From Pedosphaera sp. (GTDB taxonomy: Bacteria > Verrucomicrobiota > Verrucomicrobiia > Limisphaerales > SXTU01), in the NCBI GenBank assembly GCA_009695395.1, contig SIBB01000107.1, forward strand, positions 1 to 9,475: a DNA stretch of 9,475 nucleotides, written 5' to 3'. Shown here one piece after another: positions 1 to 6,225 of the stretch. Below the pieces are notes generated by a model. The model ran no database searches, was not told where the DNA came from, and saw only the letters and a list, made by a program, of their open reading frames with translations. Each line of letters starts with the position of its first letter. Position 1 is the first letter of the stretch. The position numbers and the translations under genes were made by a program.

Positions 1-330
1 CGTGGCGATGTTCCGCACGACGCAGAGGCGATGCGCCTGCTTCGCGCACTGCGGCATCAGCTCGGAAAAGTGCGTGCCGGGGACGCTGGTCTTGATGGTG
101 CGGAACGGGCCGCCGAACTCGGTGTTCGGCTTCGGGTCCCAGCTCTCGAGCTGGCTCATGCCGCCGTCGAGCCAGACGAAGAGCACCTGCTTCTCCTTCT
201 TGCGCATCGCCTCGGCGGCCTGCGGTGAAATCATGCCGCCGAGCGCGCCGAACGCCAGCGCACCGGCGGACGCGCCGAGGAACTGGCGGCGGGACGTGGC
301 GTGCTCCCAGGGTTTGCAGAGGGGATTCAT
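1..330 (-). CDS. DUF1501 domain protein, Tat-exported (N-terminal part only)
   Basis: Only the first 110 codons are in the window; the gene continues past the left edge. The protein begins with a twin-arginine signal: SRRQFLG at residues 13-19, followed by an Ala/Gly-rich hydrophobic stretch to about residue 40, so export by Tat is expected. Right after it comes a strand and loop reading VLFVWLDGGMSQLESWDPKP (residues 49-68). This matches the conserved opening of DUF1501 proteins, a family related to the sulfatase/alkaline-phosphatase fold and abundant in Planctomycetes and Verrucomicrobia. The biochemical role of DUF1501 is not established. Its ATG lies 1 nt after the stop of the upstream DUF1549/DUF1553 gene, so the two are almost certainly co-transcribed and translationally coupled. 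No independent ribosome binding site is visible. The family call is firm; any catalytic assignment would be a guess because the metal-binding C-terminal part is outside the window. Confidence 0.87.
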   Translation of the reverse strand, partial: MNPLCKPWEHATSRRQFLGASAGALAFGALGGMISPQAAEAMRKKEKQVLFVWLDGGMSQLESWDPKPNTEFGGPFRTIKTSVPGTHFSELMPQCAKQAHRLCVVRNIAT

Positions 331-331
331 G

Positions 332-1981
332 TCAGTGGTTCGTGAAAAACTCCATCGAGGACAACATCGCCCACGCGTAATGCCCGAGCGCCTTCTCGCG
401 GCTGGCGGCGTGCTTCGTGAGATACTTCGCCAGCTCGGCTTTCTCCTCGGCCACCGGTGGACGAGAGAGAATGGCGAGATACAACTCGTCAGCGACTTGC
501 CCCGCGTCCGTCTGCGCGGCGACGCGGTCAAGGAGGTTGCCTTTGCGGCGCTGGAGCGACCAGAGCACGAGGTCGTTGTTCCGCAGGAAGAGCGCGGCGC
601 GAAGGGTCGGGTTGACGTTCAGCTCCGGCTCCTTGGCTGCGTTGGCGAAGGCGGCGAGGAAGGCTTTCTCAAAATCCTTCTGCGTATGTTTCTTGCCCTC
701 GACGCCTTCCCAAGCCTTGCCGCCCACGACGCGCTCGTGCTCGCCCGTCGCGGCGAGGAACGCGCGGGCGAGTTGCTCGGCGGAGAGCGGGCGCTCCTTC
801 GCGACGGTGAAGAGTTCCTCCGGCGCGGCCTTGACTCCGGCAGGCAGCAGGCTCGCGCGCTGGTAAGTCTGCGTGAGTGCGAGTTCGCGGATGAGCCAGC
901 GCAGGTCAAATTTGTGGTCGGTTAGTTCCTTCGCGAGCAGATCGAGCAGCTCGGGATGCGATGCGGGGTTATCGCTATGGTTGAGGTCGAGCGGCTCGAC
1001 GAAGCCGCGGCCCATGAGCTGCCACCAAACACGGTTGGCGATGTTACGCGCAAAGAGCGGGTTCTCCGGCGAGGCGAGGCGCGCGGCGAGTTCCTTCAAC
1101 GGACTGAACTTCGGCACGCCAGACTTGCGGGTCTTCGGGTCCGGCGGCACCAGCCAGATTTCGTCCTTCGCGGGATCGGGCAGCGGCACTTCGACACCGA
1201 GGGGCACGCGCGGGCCGGTCGCGCCCTTTACGTTGCTGAGGACGGACACGAACTCATATTTGTTCGTCATCATCGCCTCCTGCACCCAGGCCGTCTTGTA
1301 GTCGCCAGACGCGGCCTGGAGCTTCGTGTTCTGGAACGTGACGAAGAGGCCGTTGAAATCCACCTGCTTGTAATCTTTCACCGTGAGGTGCTTGTGGCAC
1401 TGGCAGCATTGGAGATCCACGCCCATGAAAAGCCGGCCCGCGTCGCGCGTGAGGCCGGGATAATCGGTGTCCTGCTGACCGACCTTGTCGAGCCGGCGCG
1501 TCATGAACCATCCCGCGCCGCGCAGCTTCTCGTCCTTGAAATCCGGGCTGAGAATCTCGCGCGTCATTTGATCCCACGGCTTGTTCGCGCGGAAAGATTC
1601 AGTCAGGTAGCTGCGCCATTCGTCGTTGCTGCCGTTGCGCTCCATGAGCTGGATGTTGAACGCCTCGGCCATCTGCTCTGCGAAGCGCGGCGCGGCAACG
1701 AGCTGTTCAATCTGCTTGGCGCGTTTGTCAGCAGTCTTGTCGGCGAGAAACTTCTTCGTCTCCTCCGGGCTGGGAATGCCGCCGTTGAAGTCGAACCACG
1801 CGCGCCGCAGGAACTCCGCGTCGTCCGCCGGTGCGGCGAGCGGCTGCTTCGCGGCCTTCGCGACGATGAGCTGGTCCACCTGCCGATGCAGCGGCTCCGC
1901 GGCAAACGCGCCATGGCTGGCCATCAGCGCGGCCAATAGCAGCCAGCGAGTCAGGGTTGCGCTTGGGCGAAGCAGTTGCAT
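332..1981 (-). CDS. DUF1549/DUF1553 domain secreted protein with CxxCH motif
   Basis: A 549-residue protein. Residues 1-28 form a Sec signal peptide (Arg-containing start, then WLLLAALMASHGAFA, likely cleaved after an Ala near 27-28). The DUF1549 region covers about residues 30-240 and contains DLQCCQCHKH (189-198), where CCQCH is a CxxCH sequence that could bind heme c; the equivalent position in the family is usually LQCAQCHxHP. The DUF1553 region covers about 295-545, with typical NRVWWQLMGRGFVEP (316-330), NPASHPELLDLLA and LYLAILSRPP (500-509). These proteins are characteristic of PVC bacteria and nearly always sit beside DUF1501 genes, as here (1 nt gap). Their exact function is unknown; an envelope role in polysaccharide handling is often inferred. 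The start at 1981 was chosen because the signal peptide follows at once; an in-frame ATG at 2014 would add 11 residues. The frame stays open upstream to 2908 but that part is antisense to the SGNH gene. Confidence 0.92.
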   Translation of the reverse strand: MQLLRPSATLTRWLLLAALMASHGAFAAEPLHRQVDQLIVAKAAKQPLAAPADDAEFLRRAWFDFNGGIPSPEETKKFLADKTADKRAKQIEQLVAAPRFAEQMAEAFNIQLMERNGSNDEWRSYLTESFRANKPWDQMTREILSPDFKDEKLRGAGWFMTRRLDKVGQQDTDYPGLTRDAGRLFMGVDLQCCQCHKHLTVKDYKQVDFNGLFVTFQNTKLQAASGDYKTAWVQEAMMTNKYEFVSVLSNVKGATGPRVPLGVEVPLPDPAKDEIWLVPPDPKTRKSGVPKFSPLKELAARLASPENPLFARNIANRVWWQLMGRGFVEPLDLNHSDNPASHPELLDLLAKELTDHKFDLRWLIRELALTQTYQRASLLPAGVKAAPEELFTVAKERPLSAEQLARAFLAATGEHERVVGGKAWEGVEGKKHTQKDFEKAFLAAFANAAKEPELNVNPTLRAALFLRNNDLVLWSLQRRKGNLLDRVAAQTDAGQVADELYLAILSRPPVAEEKAELAKYLTKHAASREKALGHYAWAMLSSMEFFTNH

Positions 1982-2119
1982 CGCGTTAGTTGACGCAGCC
2001 GGTCCGCTGGGCATTGAACTTGGTTGCCTTTCCCGCACGATTCCGCGGCGCGAAGGAATGCTGGCATCACGCAAACTCCTTTGCCACGCTTCCTGCTCGT
2101 CGAACCGACCTGCCACCAA

Positions 2120-2833
2120 ATGAAACTCCACCTCGCCCTCGCCACGTTGCTCATCGCCAGCCTCGTTCACGCCGTCGCCCAGACCGTCAAGACGCAGGAC
2201 GTTCCCAAGCCCAAGACCGCGCCGAAGGCCGCGAAGAAAGACCCCGCGATGGAGGCGGTCACCGACCTGCCGGGCCTGCCGCGCGTGCTGCTCATCGGGG
2301 ACTCCATCTCCGTCGGCTACACCGTCCCCGTGCGCGACCTTCTCAAGGGCAAGGCAAACGTCCACCGTATCCTCGAGAACGGCGGTCCCACCAGCAACGG
2401 CACGGCGAAGCTCGCGAAGTGGCTCGGCACGGGCAAGTGGGACGTCATCCACTTCAACTGGGGCCTGCACGATTTGAAGTCTATGGAGACGGGCAAGGCG
2501 CAGGTCAGCCTCGCCGATTACGAATCGAACCTCCGCGAGTTGGTGAAGCAGATGAAGGCGACGAACGCCAAACTCATCTGGTGCGCCACGACCCCCGTGC
2601 CGGACGCGAAGCTCTCGCCGCCGCGCAAGGACAGCGACGTGCAGGCCTACAACGCCCTCGCCAAGAAGGTCATGGACGAACACAAAATCCCGACGAACGA
2701 CCTCTACGCCCACACCTTGCCCAAGCTCGCGGACGTGCAGCTCCCCGCCAATGTCCACTTCAAGAAGGAAGGCTCCGAGTTCCTCGCAAAGAAGGTGGCC
2801 AAGAGCATCGAGGAAGCATTGGCGAAGCGCTGA
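2120..2833 (+). CDS. Secreted SGNH/GDSL-type hydrolase
   Basis: A 237-residue protein with a Sec signal peptide (residues 1-20, LALATLLIASLVHAVA) and a Lys/Pro-rich linker to about residue 50. The SGNH blocks are present: block I VLLIGDSISVGY (56-67, nucleophile Ser62), a block II glycine in ENGGPTSNG (86-94), block III HFNWGLHD (111-118, Asn113), and block V NVHFKKEG (211-218, catalytic His213). SGNH enzymes are esterases or lipases, often carbohydrate O-deacetylases; the substrate here is unknown. Position -3 from His213, normally Asp, is Ala210, so the catalytic triad may be a dyad or use another acid. The start was set at 2120 because the signal peptide begins there; an upstream in-frame ATG at 2024 would add 32 residues without signal character. 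No Shine-Dalgarno sequence is seen. It is divergent from the DUF1549 gene across 138 bp and lies 73 bp before the isomerase-like gene. Confidence 0.9.
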   Translation: MKLHLALATLLIASLVHAVAQTVKTQDVPKPKTAPKAAKKDPAMEAVTDLPGLPRVLLIGDSISVGYTVPVRDLLKGKANVHRILENGGPTSNGTAKLAKWLGTGKWDVIHFNWGLHDLKSMETGKAQVSLADYESNLRELVKQMKATNAKLIWCATTPVPDAKLSPPRKDSDVQAYNALAKKVMDEHKIPTNDLYAHTLPKLADVQLPANVHFKKEGSEFLAKKVAKSIEEALAKR

Positions 2834-2866
2834 GTCCCGTGGCGGCGACTGCAAGTCGCCGGCACG
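2834..2866 (+). repeat. 33-nt palindromic intergenic element, copy 1
   Basis: It begins immediately after the TGA of the SGNH gene. The outer arms CGTG (2838-2841) and CACG (2863-2866) flank an inner stem CGGCGACT (2843-2850) / AGTCGCCG (2854-2861) with loop GCA. That gives 12 base pairs with a single G-G mismatch. No T-tract follows, so it is not a textbook intrinsic terminator, but it could still act as a 3'-end stabiliser or terminator. A related copy sits at 3876-3908. Confidence 0.7.
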
Positions 2867-2871
2867 CTCTC

Positions 2872-2900
2872 TTGCGGCGCGCAGCGCGGTTCCGTAGGAT
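2872..2900 (+). promoter_or_regulatory. Candidate sigma-70-type promoter of the isomerase-like gene
   Basis: A -35-like TTGCGG (2872-2877), a 17-nt spacer and a -10-like TAGGAT (2895-2900) end 6 nt before the ATG at 2907. This would place the transcript start at or next to the start codon. The -35 matches only TTG of the consensus, so the call is tentative. The gene may instead be read through from the SGNH gene. Confidence 0.4.
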
Positions 2901-2906
2901 TCGGCC

Positions 2907-3875
2907 ATGCACCACTACGTCGCTCCTTCTCGTCGTGATTTTCTCGCCGCGTCCATCGCCGCCGGCACCGCGTTGCTCTCTACTTCGCCCGCAGTCGCCG
3001 CACCAACGAGCACGCGCAAGCATCTCATCCAACTCGCGATTTCGAGCTACTCCTACTGGCACTTCCGGACCGCGAAGGTGCCCATCGAGACCGTGATCGA
3101 GAAGGCCGCCGCGCTCGGCGTCGCGGGCGTGGACATTCTTCACCGGCAGATGGACATCCCGGAGAAGGAACCGCTGACGGCCGCGCATCGAAGCTACCTC
3201 CAACGACTCAAACGCCACGCGTTCCGCAATGGCGTGAGCCTCGTCTGCCTTTCCATTCATCAGGACTTCGTGGACCCCAGCGCGGACTACCGGCGGGCGC
3301 AAGTCGAGCACACGCTCAAGTGCATCGAAATCGCCGCCACGCTCGGCATCCCGTCCATCCGGTTAAACTCCGGGCGCTGGAACACCATCGCGTCCTTCGA
3401 CGATCTCATGAAGGCGCGCGGCGAGGAGCCAATCCTCCCCGGCCACACCGAGGACGAAGGCTTCAAGTGGTGCCAGGACTGTATCGAGCAATGTCTGCCT
3501 CGCGCCGCGGAGTTGGGCGTGGTGCTGGCGCTGGAAAATCACTGGGGGCTCACGCGCACACCGGCGGGCTTGCTGCGCTTGCTCAATAGCGTGCAATCGC
3601 CGTGGCTCGGCGGCTTGATGGACACTGGAAATTTCCTCGAAGACCCCTACCCGAAGCTCGCCGCCATCGCGCCCAAGACCGTCTTCGTGCAGGCCAAGAC
3701 CTACTTCGGCGGCGGCGAGTGGTATACGCTCGACCTCGACTACGCGCGCATCGCGAAGATTCTGGCCGACGTGAACTACACCGGCTGGGTCTCGCTGGAA
3801 ATGGAAGGGAAGGAACACGCTGACACCGCCGTGCCGAAAAGCATCGAGGTGCTTCGCAAGGCGTTCGGCGCGTAG
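2907..3875 (+). CDS. Tat-exported xylose isomerase-like TIM-barrel protein (sugar phosphate isomerase/epimerase family)
   Basis: A 322-residue protein. Residues 8-13 (SRRDFL) followed by an Ala-rich hydrophobic stretch to about 32 form a twin-arginine signal. The rest is a single AP-endonuclease-2/xylose-isomerase-like TIM barrel: LAISSYSYW opens the barrel (43-51), IEKAAALGVAGVDI is the first helix/strand repeat, and SIRLNSG lies at 150-156. Likely metal ligands occur in the family order: Glu210 (LALENHWG), Asp239 (LMDTGNF), Gln262 (VQAKTY, where His or Gln is usual) and Glu298 or Glu300 (SLEMEG). Family members isomerise or epimerise sugars or inositols, or process 3-keto sugars; the substrate here cannot be told. 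Tat export implies folding in the cytoplasm, probably with metal bound, before transport. Stop at 3875 is followed directly by repeat copy 2. It probably forms a carbohydrate-related pair with the upstream SGNH hydrolase. Confidence 0.9.
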   Translation: MHHYVAPSRRDFLAASIAAGTALLSTSPAVAAPTSTRKHLIQLAISSYSYWHFRTAKVPIETVIEKAAALGVAGVDILHRQMDIPEKEPLTAAHRSYLQRLKRHAFRNGVSLVCLSIHQDFVDPSADYRRAQVEHTLKCIEIAATLGIPSIRLNSGRWNTIASFDDLMKARGEEPILPGHTEDEGFKWCQDCIEQCLPRAAELGVVLALENHWGLTRTPAGLLRLLNSVQSPWLGGLMDTGNFLEDPYPKLAAIAPKTVFVQAKTYFGGGEWYTLDLDYARIAKILADVNYTGWVSLEMEGKEHADTAVPKSIEVLRKAFGA

Positions 3876-3908
3876 GTTCCGTGCCACCGATTTGCAATCG
3901 CCGACACG
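3876..3908 (+). repeat. 33-nt palindromic intergenic element, copy 2
   Basis: It exactly fills the gap between two convergent stop codons (TAG ending at 3875, and the minus-strand TGA at 3911-3909). Outer arms CGTG (3880-3883) and CACG (3905-3908) are identical to copy 1. The inner stem is CGATT (3888-3892) / AATCG (3896-3900) with loop TGC. An ungapped comparison with copy 1 gives 20 identical positions of 29 from CGTG to CACG, and both copies start with stop codon + GTYC + CGTG. A bidirectional terminator or a dispersed palindromic repeat is the likely explanation. Confidence 0.65.
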
Positions 3909-4721
3909 TCACTCCGCCATAAGCTTCTTCCGCAGCTTCCCGTTGCTCACACAAATCTCCACGGCGTAATCCCCTTCCACCGGCTGCCACCAAAACTCGC
4001 CGCCTGCGCACTCGACGATGAGGCCGCCCGCCGCGACGTCCCACAACCGCACGCCGTTCTCGATGTAGGCGTCCAGCCGCCCGTTCGCCGTCCACGTCAT
4101 CGAGAGCGCCGCCGCGCCGAGCAGGCGGACCTTGCGCACGCGATGCACGAGGCGGTTGAACACCGGCAGCATGAGCGCCAGCGTCTTGGTGTATTTGGCG
4201 AAGCCCATCGCCACGATGGCCTCGTCGAGCTTTGAGCGGTTGCTCACATGGATTGGCTTGCCGTTCAGCTTCGCCTTCTGCCCTCGCACGGCCGTCCACA
4301 TCTCTTCGAGGAACGGGTCATACACCACGCCCACGAGAGTCGTGTAGCCGCGCAGCGGGCAACCCGCGTGCGGCGACTTGTCATCGCGCACTTGGAGCGC
4401 GATGGACACGCACGCGTGCGGGATGCCGTAGGTGAAGTTCACCGTTCCATCAATCGGGTCCACCACCCAGCGCGCGGCGGACGCCGGGTCGCCGAAGATG
4501 CCCTCCTCGCCAAGAATCGCGATGGTCGGAAATTCCCGCTGCAACGCGCGCTCGATGAGCTTCTGGCAACGCACGTCCAGCTCCAGCTTGATGTCGTGCT
4601 GTGTGGACTCGTTGATGCGCTTGGGCCGCGAAAGGTTTTGCCGCATCAGCTTCCCGGCCGCGCGGGCTGCCTGCGTGGCGGTGGTCAAGGCGCGCTGCAA
4701 GGCGCGGGGATTTCGTTCCAT
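3909..4721 (-). CDS. Inositol monophosphatase family phosphatase
   Basis: A 270-residue protein, the usual length for this family. It shows all diagnostic elements of the lithium-sensitive Mg2+-dependent phosphatases: ILGEEG (69-74, metal-ligand Glu), motif A WVVDPIDGTVNF (85-96, with Asp88 and Asp91) and motif B WDVAAGGLIVECAGG (227-241, Asp228). It has no signal peptide, so it is cytoplasmic. Expected activity is hydrolysis of inositol-1-phosphate or a similar sugar or nucleotide phosphate (SuhB/IMPase, histidinol-phosphate phosphatase or CysQ-like members share these motifs); the exact substrate cannot be fixed by eye. The ATG at 4721 precedes a normal N-terminal helix. It is convergent with the isomerase-like gene and divergent from the ATP-grasp-like gene. 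A -10-like TAGACT lies on this strand at 4733-4728, 6 nt before the ATG, without a good -35. Confidence 0.94.
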   Translation of the reverse strand: MERNPRALQRALTTATQAARAAGKLMRQNLSRPKRINESTQHDIKLELDVRCQKLIERALQREFPTIAILGEEGIFGDPASAARWVVDPIDGTVNFTYGIPHACVSIALQVRDDKSPHAGCPLRGYTTLVGVVYDPFLEEMWTAVRGQKAKLNGKPIHVSNRSKLDEAIVAMGFAKYTKTLALMLPVFNRLVHRVRKVRLLGAAALSMTWTANGRLDAYIENGVRLWDVAAGGLIVECAGGEFWWQPVEGDYAVEICVSNGKLRKKLMAE

Positions 4722-4794
4722 GCGCCGAGTCTAAATGCACGGGCAGGACAAAGGAAGCGGGCCCTTGGCAGACGACTATTACGGCAAAGCGGCA

Positions 4795-4823
4795 TTGGCA
4801 TCCCGGTCGTCCCGGTGTTCAAT
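4795..4823 (+). promoter_or_regulatory. Candidate promoter of the ATP-grasp-like gene; helps decide its start
   Basis: TTGGCA (4795-4800, five of six consensus -35 positions), a 17-nt spacer and TTCAAT (4818-4823, four of six -10 positions). The predicted transcript start is around 4830. This makes the in-frame GTG at 4815 an unlikely start codon, because it lies upstream of the -10, and favours TTG 4830 or GTG 4842. Confidence 0.5.
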
Positions 4824-4829
4824 TCGGGC

Positions 4830-6185
4830 TTGGCAAACAGCGTGCATCCACCAGCCACATCCGACCTCGCAGCCCGCGCGCGTCACGTTCGCGACGCGCT
4901 CCCGCCCGGCGGCCTCTTCGCCGATCAGCAGTGGCGTGTCTCGCCCCAGCCCTTCGCACTCGGCCCGGAGCTGGCGCAGGAACTCGACACGCTCGGGCGC
5001 GTGCTGCTCCAGTTCTATCGCGCGGTCAACCTGCTCTATCGTAAGAGCGTCGAGGGCAAGCAGCCGGAGTGGATTGCCCGCTGGCTGGACCAGGGGAAGC
5101 CCGCGTGGCTCGTGGAACTTCAGCGCCACCCTGCGCTCAAGAACGAGCTACCGCGCGTCATCCGCCCGGACATCCTGCTCACAGAGGACGGTTTCGCCAT
5201 CACGGAGCTGGACAGCGTGCCCGGAGGCATCGGGCTGACGGCGTGGCTGGGCGAGGTGTATTCAGAAGTCAGAAGTCAGGAGTCAGGAGTCATCGGCGGC
5301 GCGGATGGGATGCTCAAGGGCTTCACCTCCATCTTCGGAGACGCGCAGCGAGTGCACGTCATCGTCTCGGAGGAGTCGGCAAGTTACCGCCCGGAGATGG
5401 AATGGCTCGCAAACCAACTGAACGCAGCCAGCGGTCGCTCGTTCCACCTTCAGCCTTCAACCTTCAACTCCCCCTCCCCCGGCGACGCCGTTTATCGCTT
5501 CTTTGAACTCTTCGACGTGGCGAACGTGGCGGGCGCGCGACGGCTCTTCGAGCTGGCGACGGAGAAACAAATCCGCCTCACGCCGCCGCCGCGTCCGATA
5601 TTCGAGGAGAAGCTGCTCTTCGCCCTCTTATGGAACCGTAACCTGCGCGGCTTCTGGCGACAGGAACTCGGCGAAAGCTTTCTCACCCGCCTGCAAAAGG
5701 CCGTCCCCTACACGTGGGTGGTGGACGCGACGCCCCTGCCGCCGCACGCCGCGTTCCCCGAGCTGAACCTCACGGACTGGCGGCAGCTCATGACGCTCTC
5801 GCAACGCGAGCGCGAGCTGATTCTGAAAATCTCCGGCTACTCCGAGGAGGCGTGGGGGGCGCGCGGCGTCTACCTCGGCAGCGATCTCTCGGCCGAGGAA
5901 TGGAGCGTGGCCGTGACCAAGGCTCTGTGCGACTTCGACCGCTCCCCTTACGTGCTCCAGCGCTACCACAAGCCCCGCCTCGTCGAGTCGAGCTGGTTCG
6001 ATTTCGACCGCAACGAACTCATGCCGATGCCGGGGCGCGTGCGCTTGTGTCCGTATTACTTCGTCGGTGGTGAAGGCGACGCCGCGCGGGCGAACCTCGG
6101 CGGAGTGCTGGCAACGATTTGCCCGGCGGACAAGAAAATCATCCACGGGATGAAGGACGCCGTGCTCGTGCCGTGCGCGGTGTGA
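4830..6185 (+). CDS. Conserved-looking hypothetical protein, putative circularly permuted ATP-grasp ligase
   Basis: About 451 residues if started at TTG 4830. No ATG lies in frame after the divergent promoter region; GTG 4842 is the main alternative start. I do not recognise a characterised family. RPDILLTEDGFAITELDS (112-129) followed by PGGIG resembles the Mg2+-binding acid motif that ends canonical ATP-grasp domains, here placed N-terminally. Near the C-terminus, LILKISGYSEEAWGARGV (330-347) looks like the phosphate-binding strand and glycine-rich loop, and YVLQRYHKP (374-382) looks like the adenine-hinge strand; VRLCPYYFVGG and ATICPADKKIIHGMKDAVLVP-like end segments follow. That order suggests a circularly permuted ATP-grasp, as in glutathionylspermidine-synthase-like enzymes. 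There is no signal peptide. Two heptanucleotide tandem repeats are embedded in frame at residues 145-154 and 206-213. It is tail-to-tail with kamA; no functional link is shown. Confidence 0.72.
   Translation: MANSVHPPATSDLAARARHVRDALPPGGLFADQQWRVSPQPFALGPELAQELDTLGRVLLQFYRAVNLLYRKSVEGKQPEWIARWLDQGKPAWLVELQRHPALKNELPRVIRPDILLTEDGFAITELDSVPGGIGLTAWLGEVYSEVRSQESGVIGGADGMLKGFTSIFGDAQRVHVIVSEESASYRPEMEWLANQLNAASGRSFHLQPSTFNSPSPGDAVYRFFELFDVANVAGARRLFELATEKQIRLTPPPRPIFEEKLLFALLWNRNLRGFWRQELGESFLTRLQKAVPYTWVVDATPLPPHAAFPELNLTDWRQLMTLSQRERELILKISGYSEEAWGARGVYLGSDLSAEEWSVAVTKALCDFDRSPYVLQRYHKPRLVESSWFDFDRNELMPMPGRVRLCPYYFVGGEGDAARANLGGVLATICPADKKIIHGMKDAVLVPCAV
5262..5292 (+). repeat. Heptanucleotide tandem repeat A (AGRAGTC), copy 1, inside the ATP-grasp-like gene
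   Basis: Four head-to-tail units: AGAAGTC (5264-5270), AGAAGTC (5271-5277), AGGAGTC (5278-5284) and AGGAGTC (5285-5291), with TC before and A after continuing the period. The reading frame gives SEVRSQESGV (residues 145-154 of the host protein). The peptide lies in what appears to be a variable loop after the conserved PGGIGLTAWL segment. The same heptamer recurs at 8959-8993. Confidence 0.9.
5447..5467 (+). repeat. Heptanucleotide tandem repeat B (CCTTCAR), inside the ATP-grasp-like gene
   Basis: Three head-to-tail units: CCTTCAG (5447-5453), CCTTCAA (5454-5460) and CCTTCAA (5461-5467). They encode roughly LQPSTFN (residues 207-213). A pyrimidine-rich Ser/Pro-coding run follows directly. 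This is a second, unrelated heptamer in the same gene, 155 bp after repeat A. Confidence 0.8.
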
Positions 6186-6198
6186 ATGCGCGCTCACC

Positions 6199-6225
6199 GT
6201 GTGGGCCATCAGGCCAAACTCACAC
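6199..6225. terminator. Possible bidirectional hairpin between convergent genes
   Basis: GTGTG + GGCC (6199-6207), loop ATCA, then GGCC (6212-6215), a 5-nt bulge and CACAC (6221-6225). The structure lies between the stop of the ATP-grasp-like gene (6185) and the kamA stop at 6222-6220, which it overlaps. There is no T-tract on either strand, so this is a weak call. Confidence 0.3.

Noticed and set aside
2..1939. Long plus-strand frames over the DUF1501/DUF1549 region (2-925 and 956-1939)
   Set aside because: They are antisense to well-supported genes; Arg/Glu/Val-rich composition is typical of antisense frames in GC-rich DNA.
1982..2119. Divergent promoters between the DUF1549 and SGNH genes
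   Set aside because: The 138-bp gap must hold promoters, but no pair of boxes with reasonable matches and spacing stood out on either strand.
1982..2908. Minus-strand open frame continuing upstream of the DUF1549 gene, giving an apparent 858-residue protein
   Set aside because: The added part is antisense to the SGNH hydrolase, has no recognisable domain, and would put the clear Sec signal peptide in the middle of the protein.
4248..4829. Upstream extension of the ATP-grasp-like frame to an ATG at 4248
   Set aside because: It runs antisense through the inositol monophosphatase gene and contains no family-like sequence.
4735..5238. Plus-strand frame starting at ATG 4735
   Set aside because: It overlaps the N-terminal part of the ATP-grasp-like gene out of frame and has Ser/Arg-rich shadow composition.
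5262..5467. CRISPR-like array
   Set aside because: The repeat units are only 7 bp, directly adjacent without spacers, and lie within a coding sequence.
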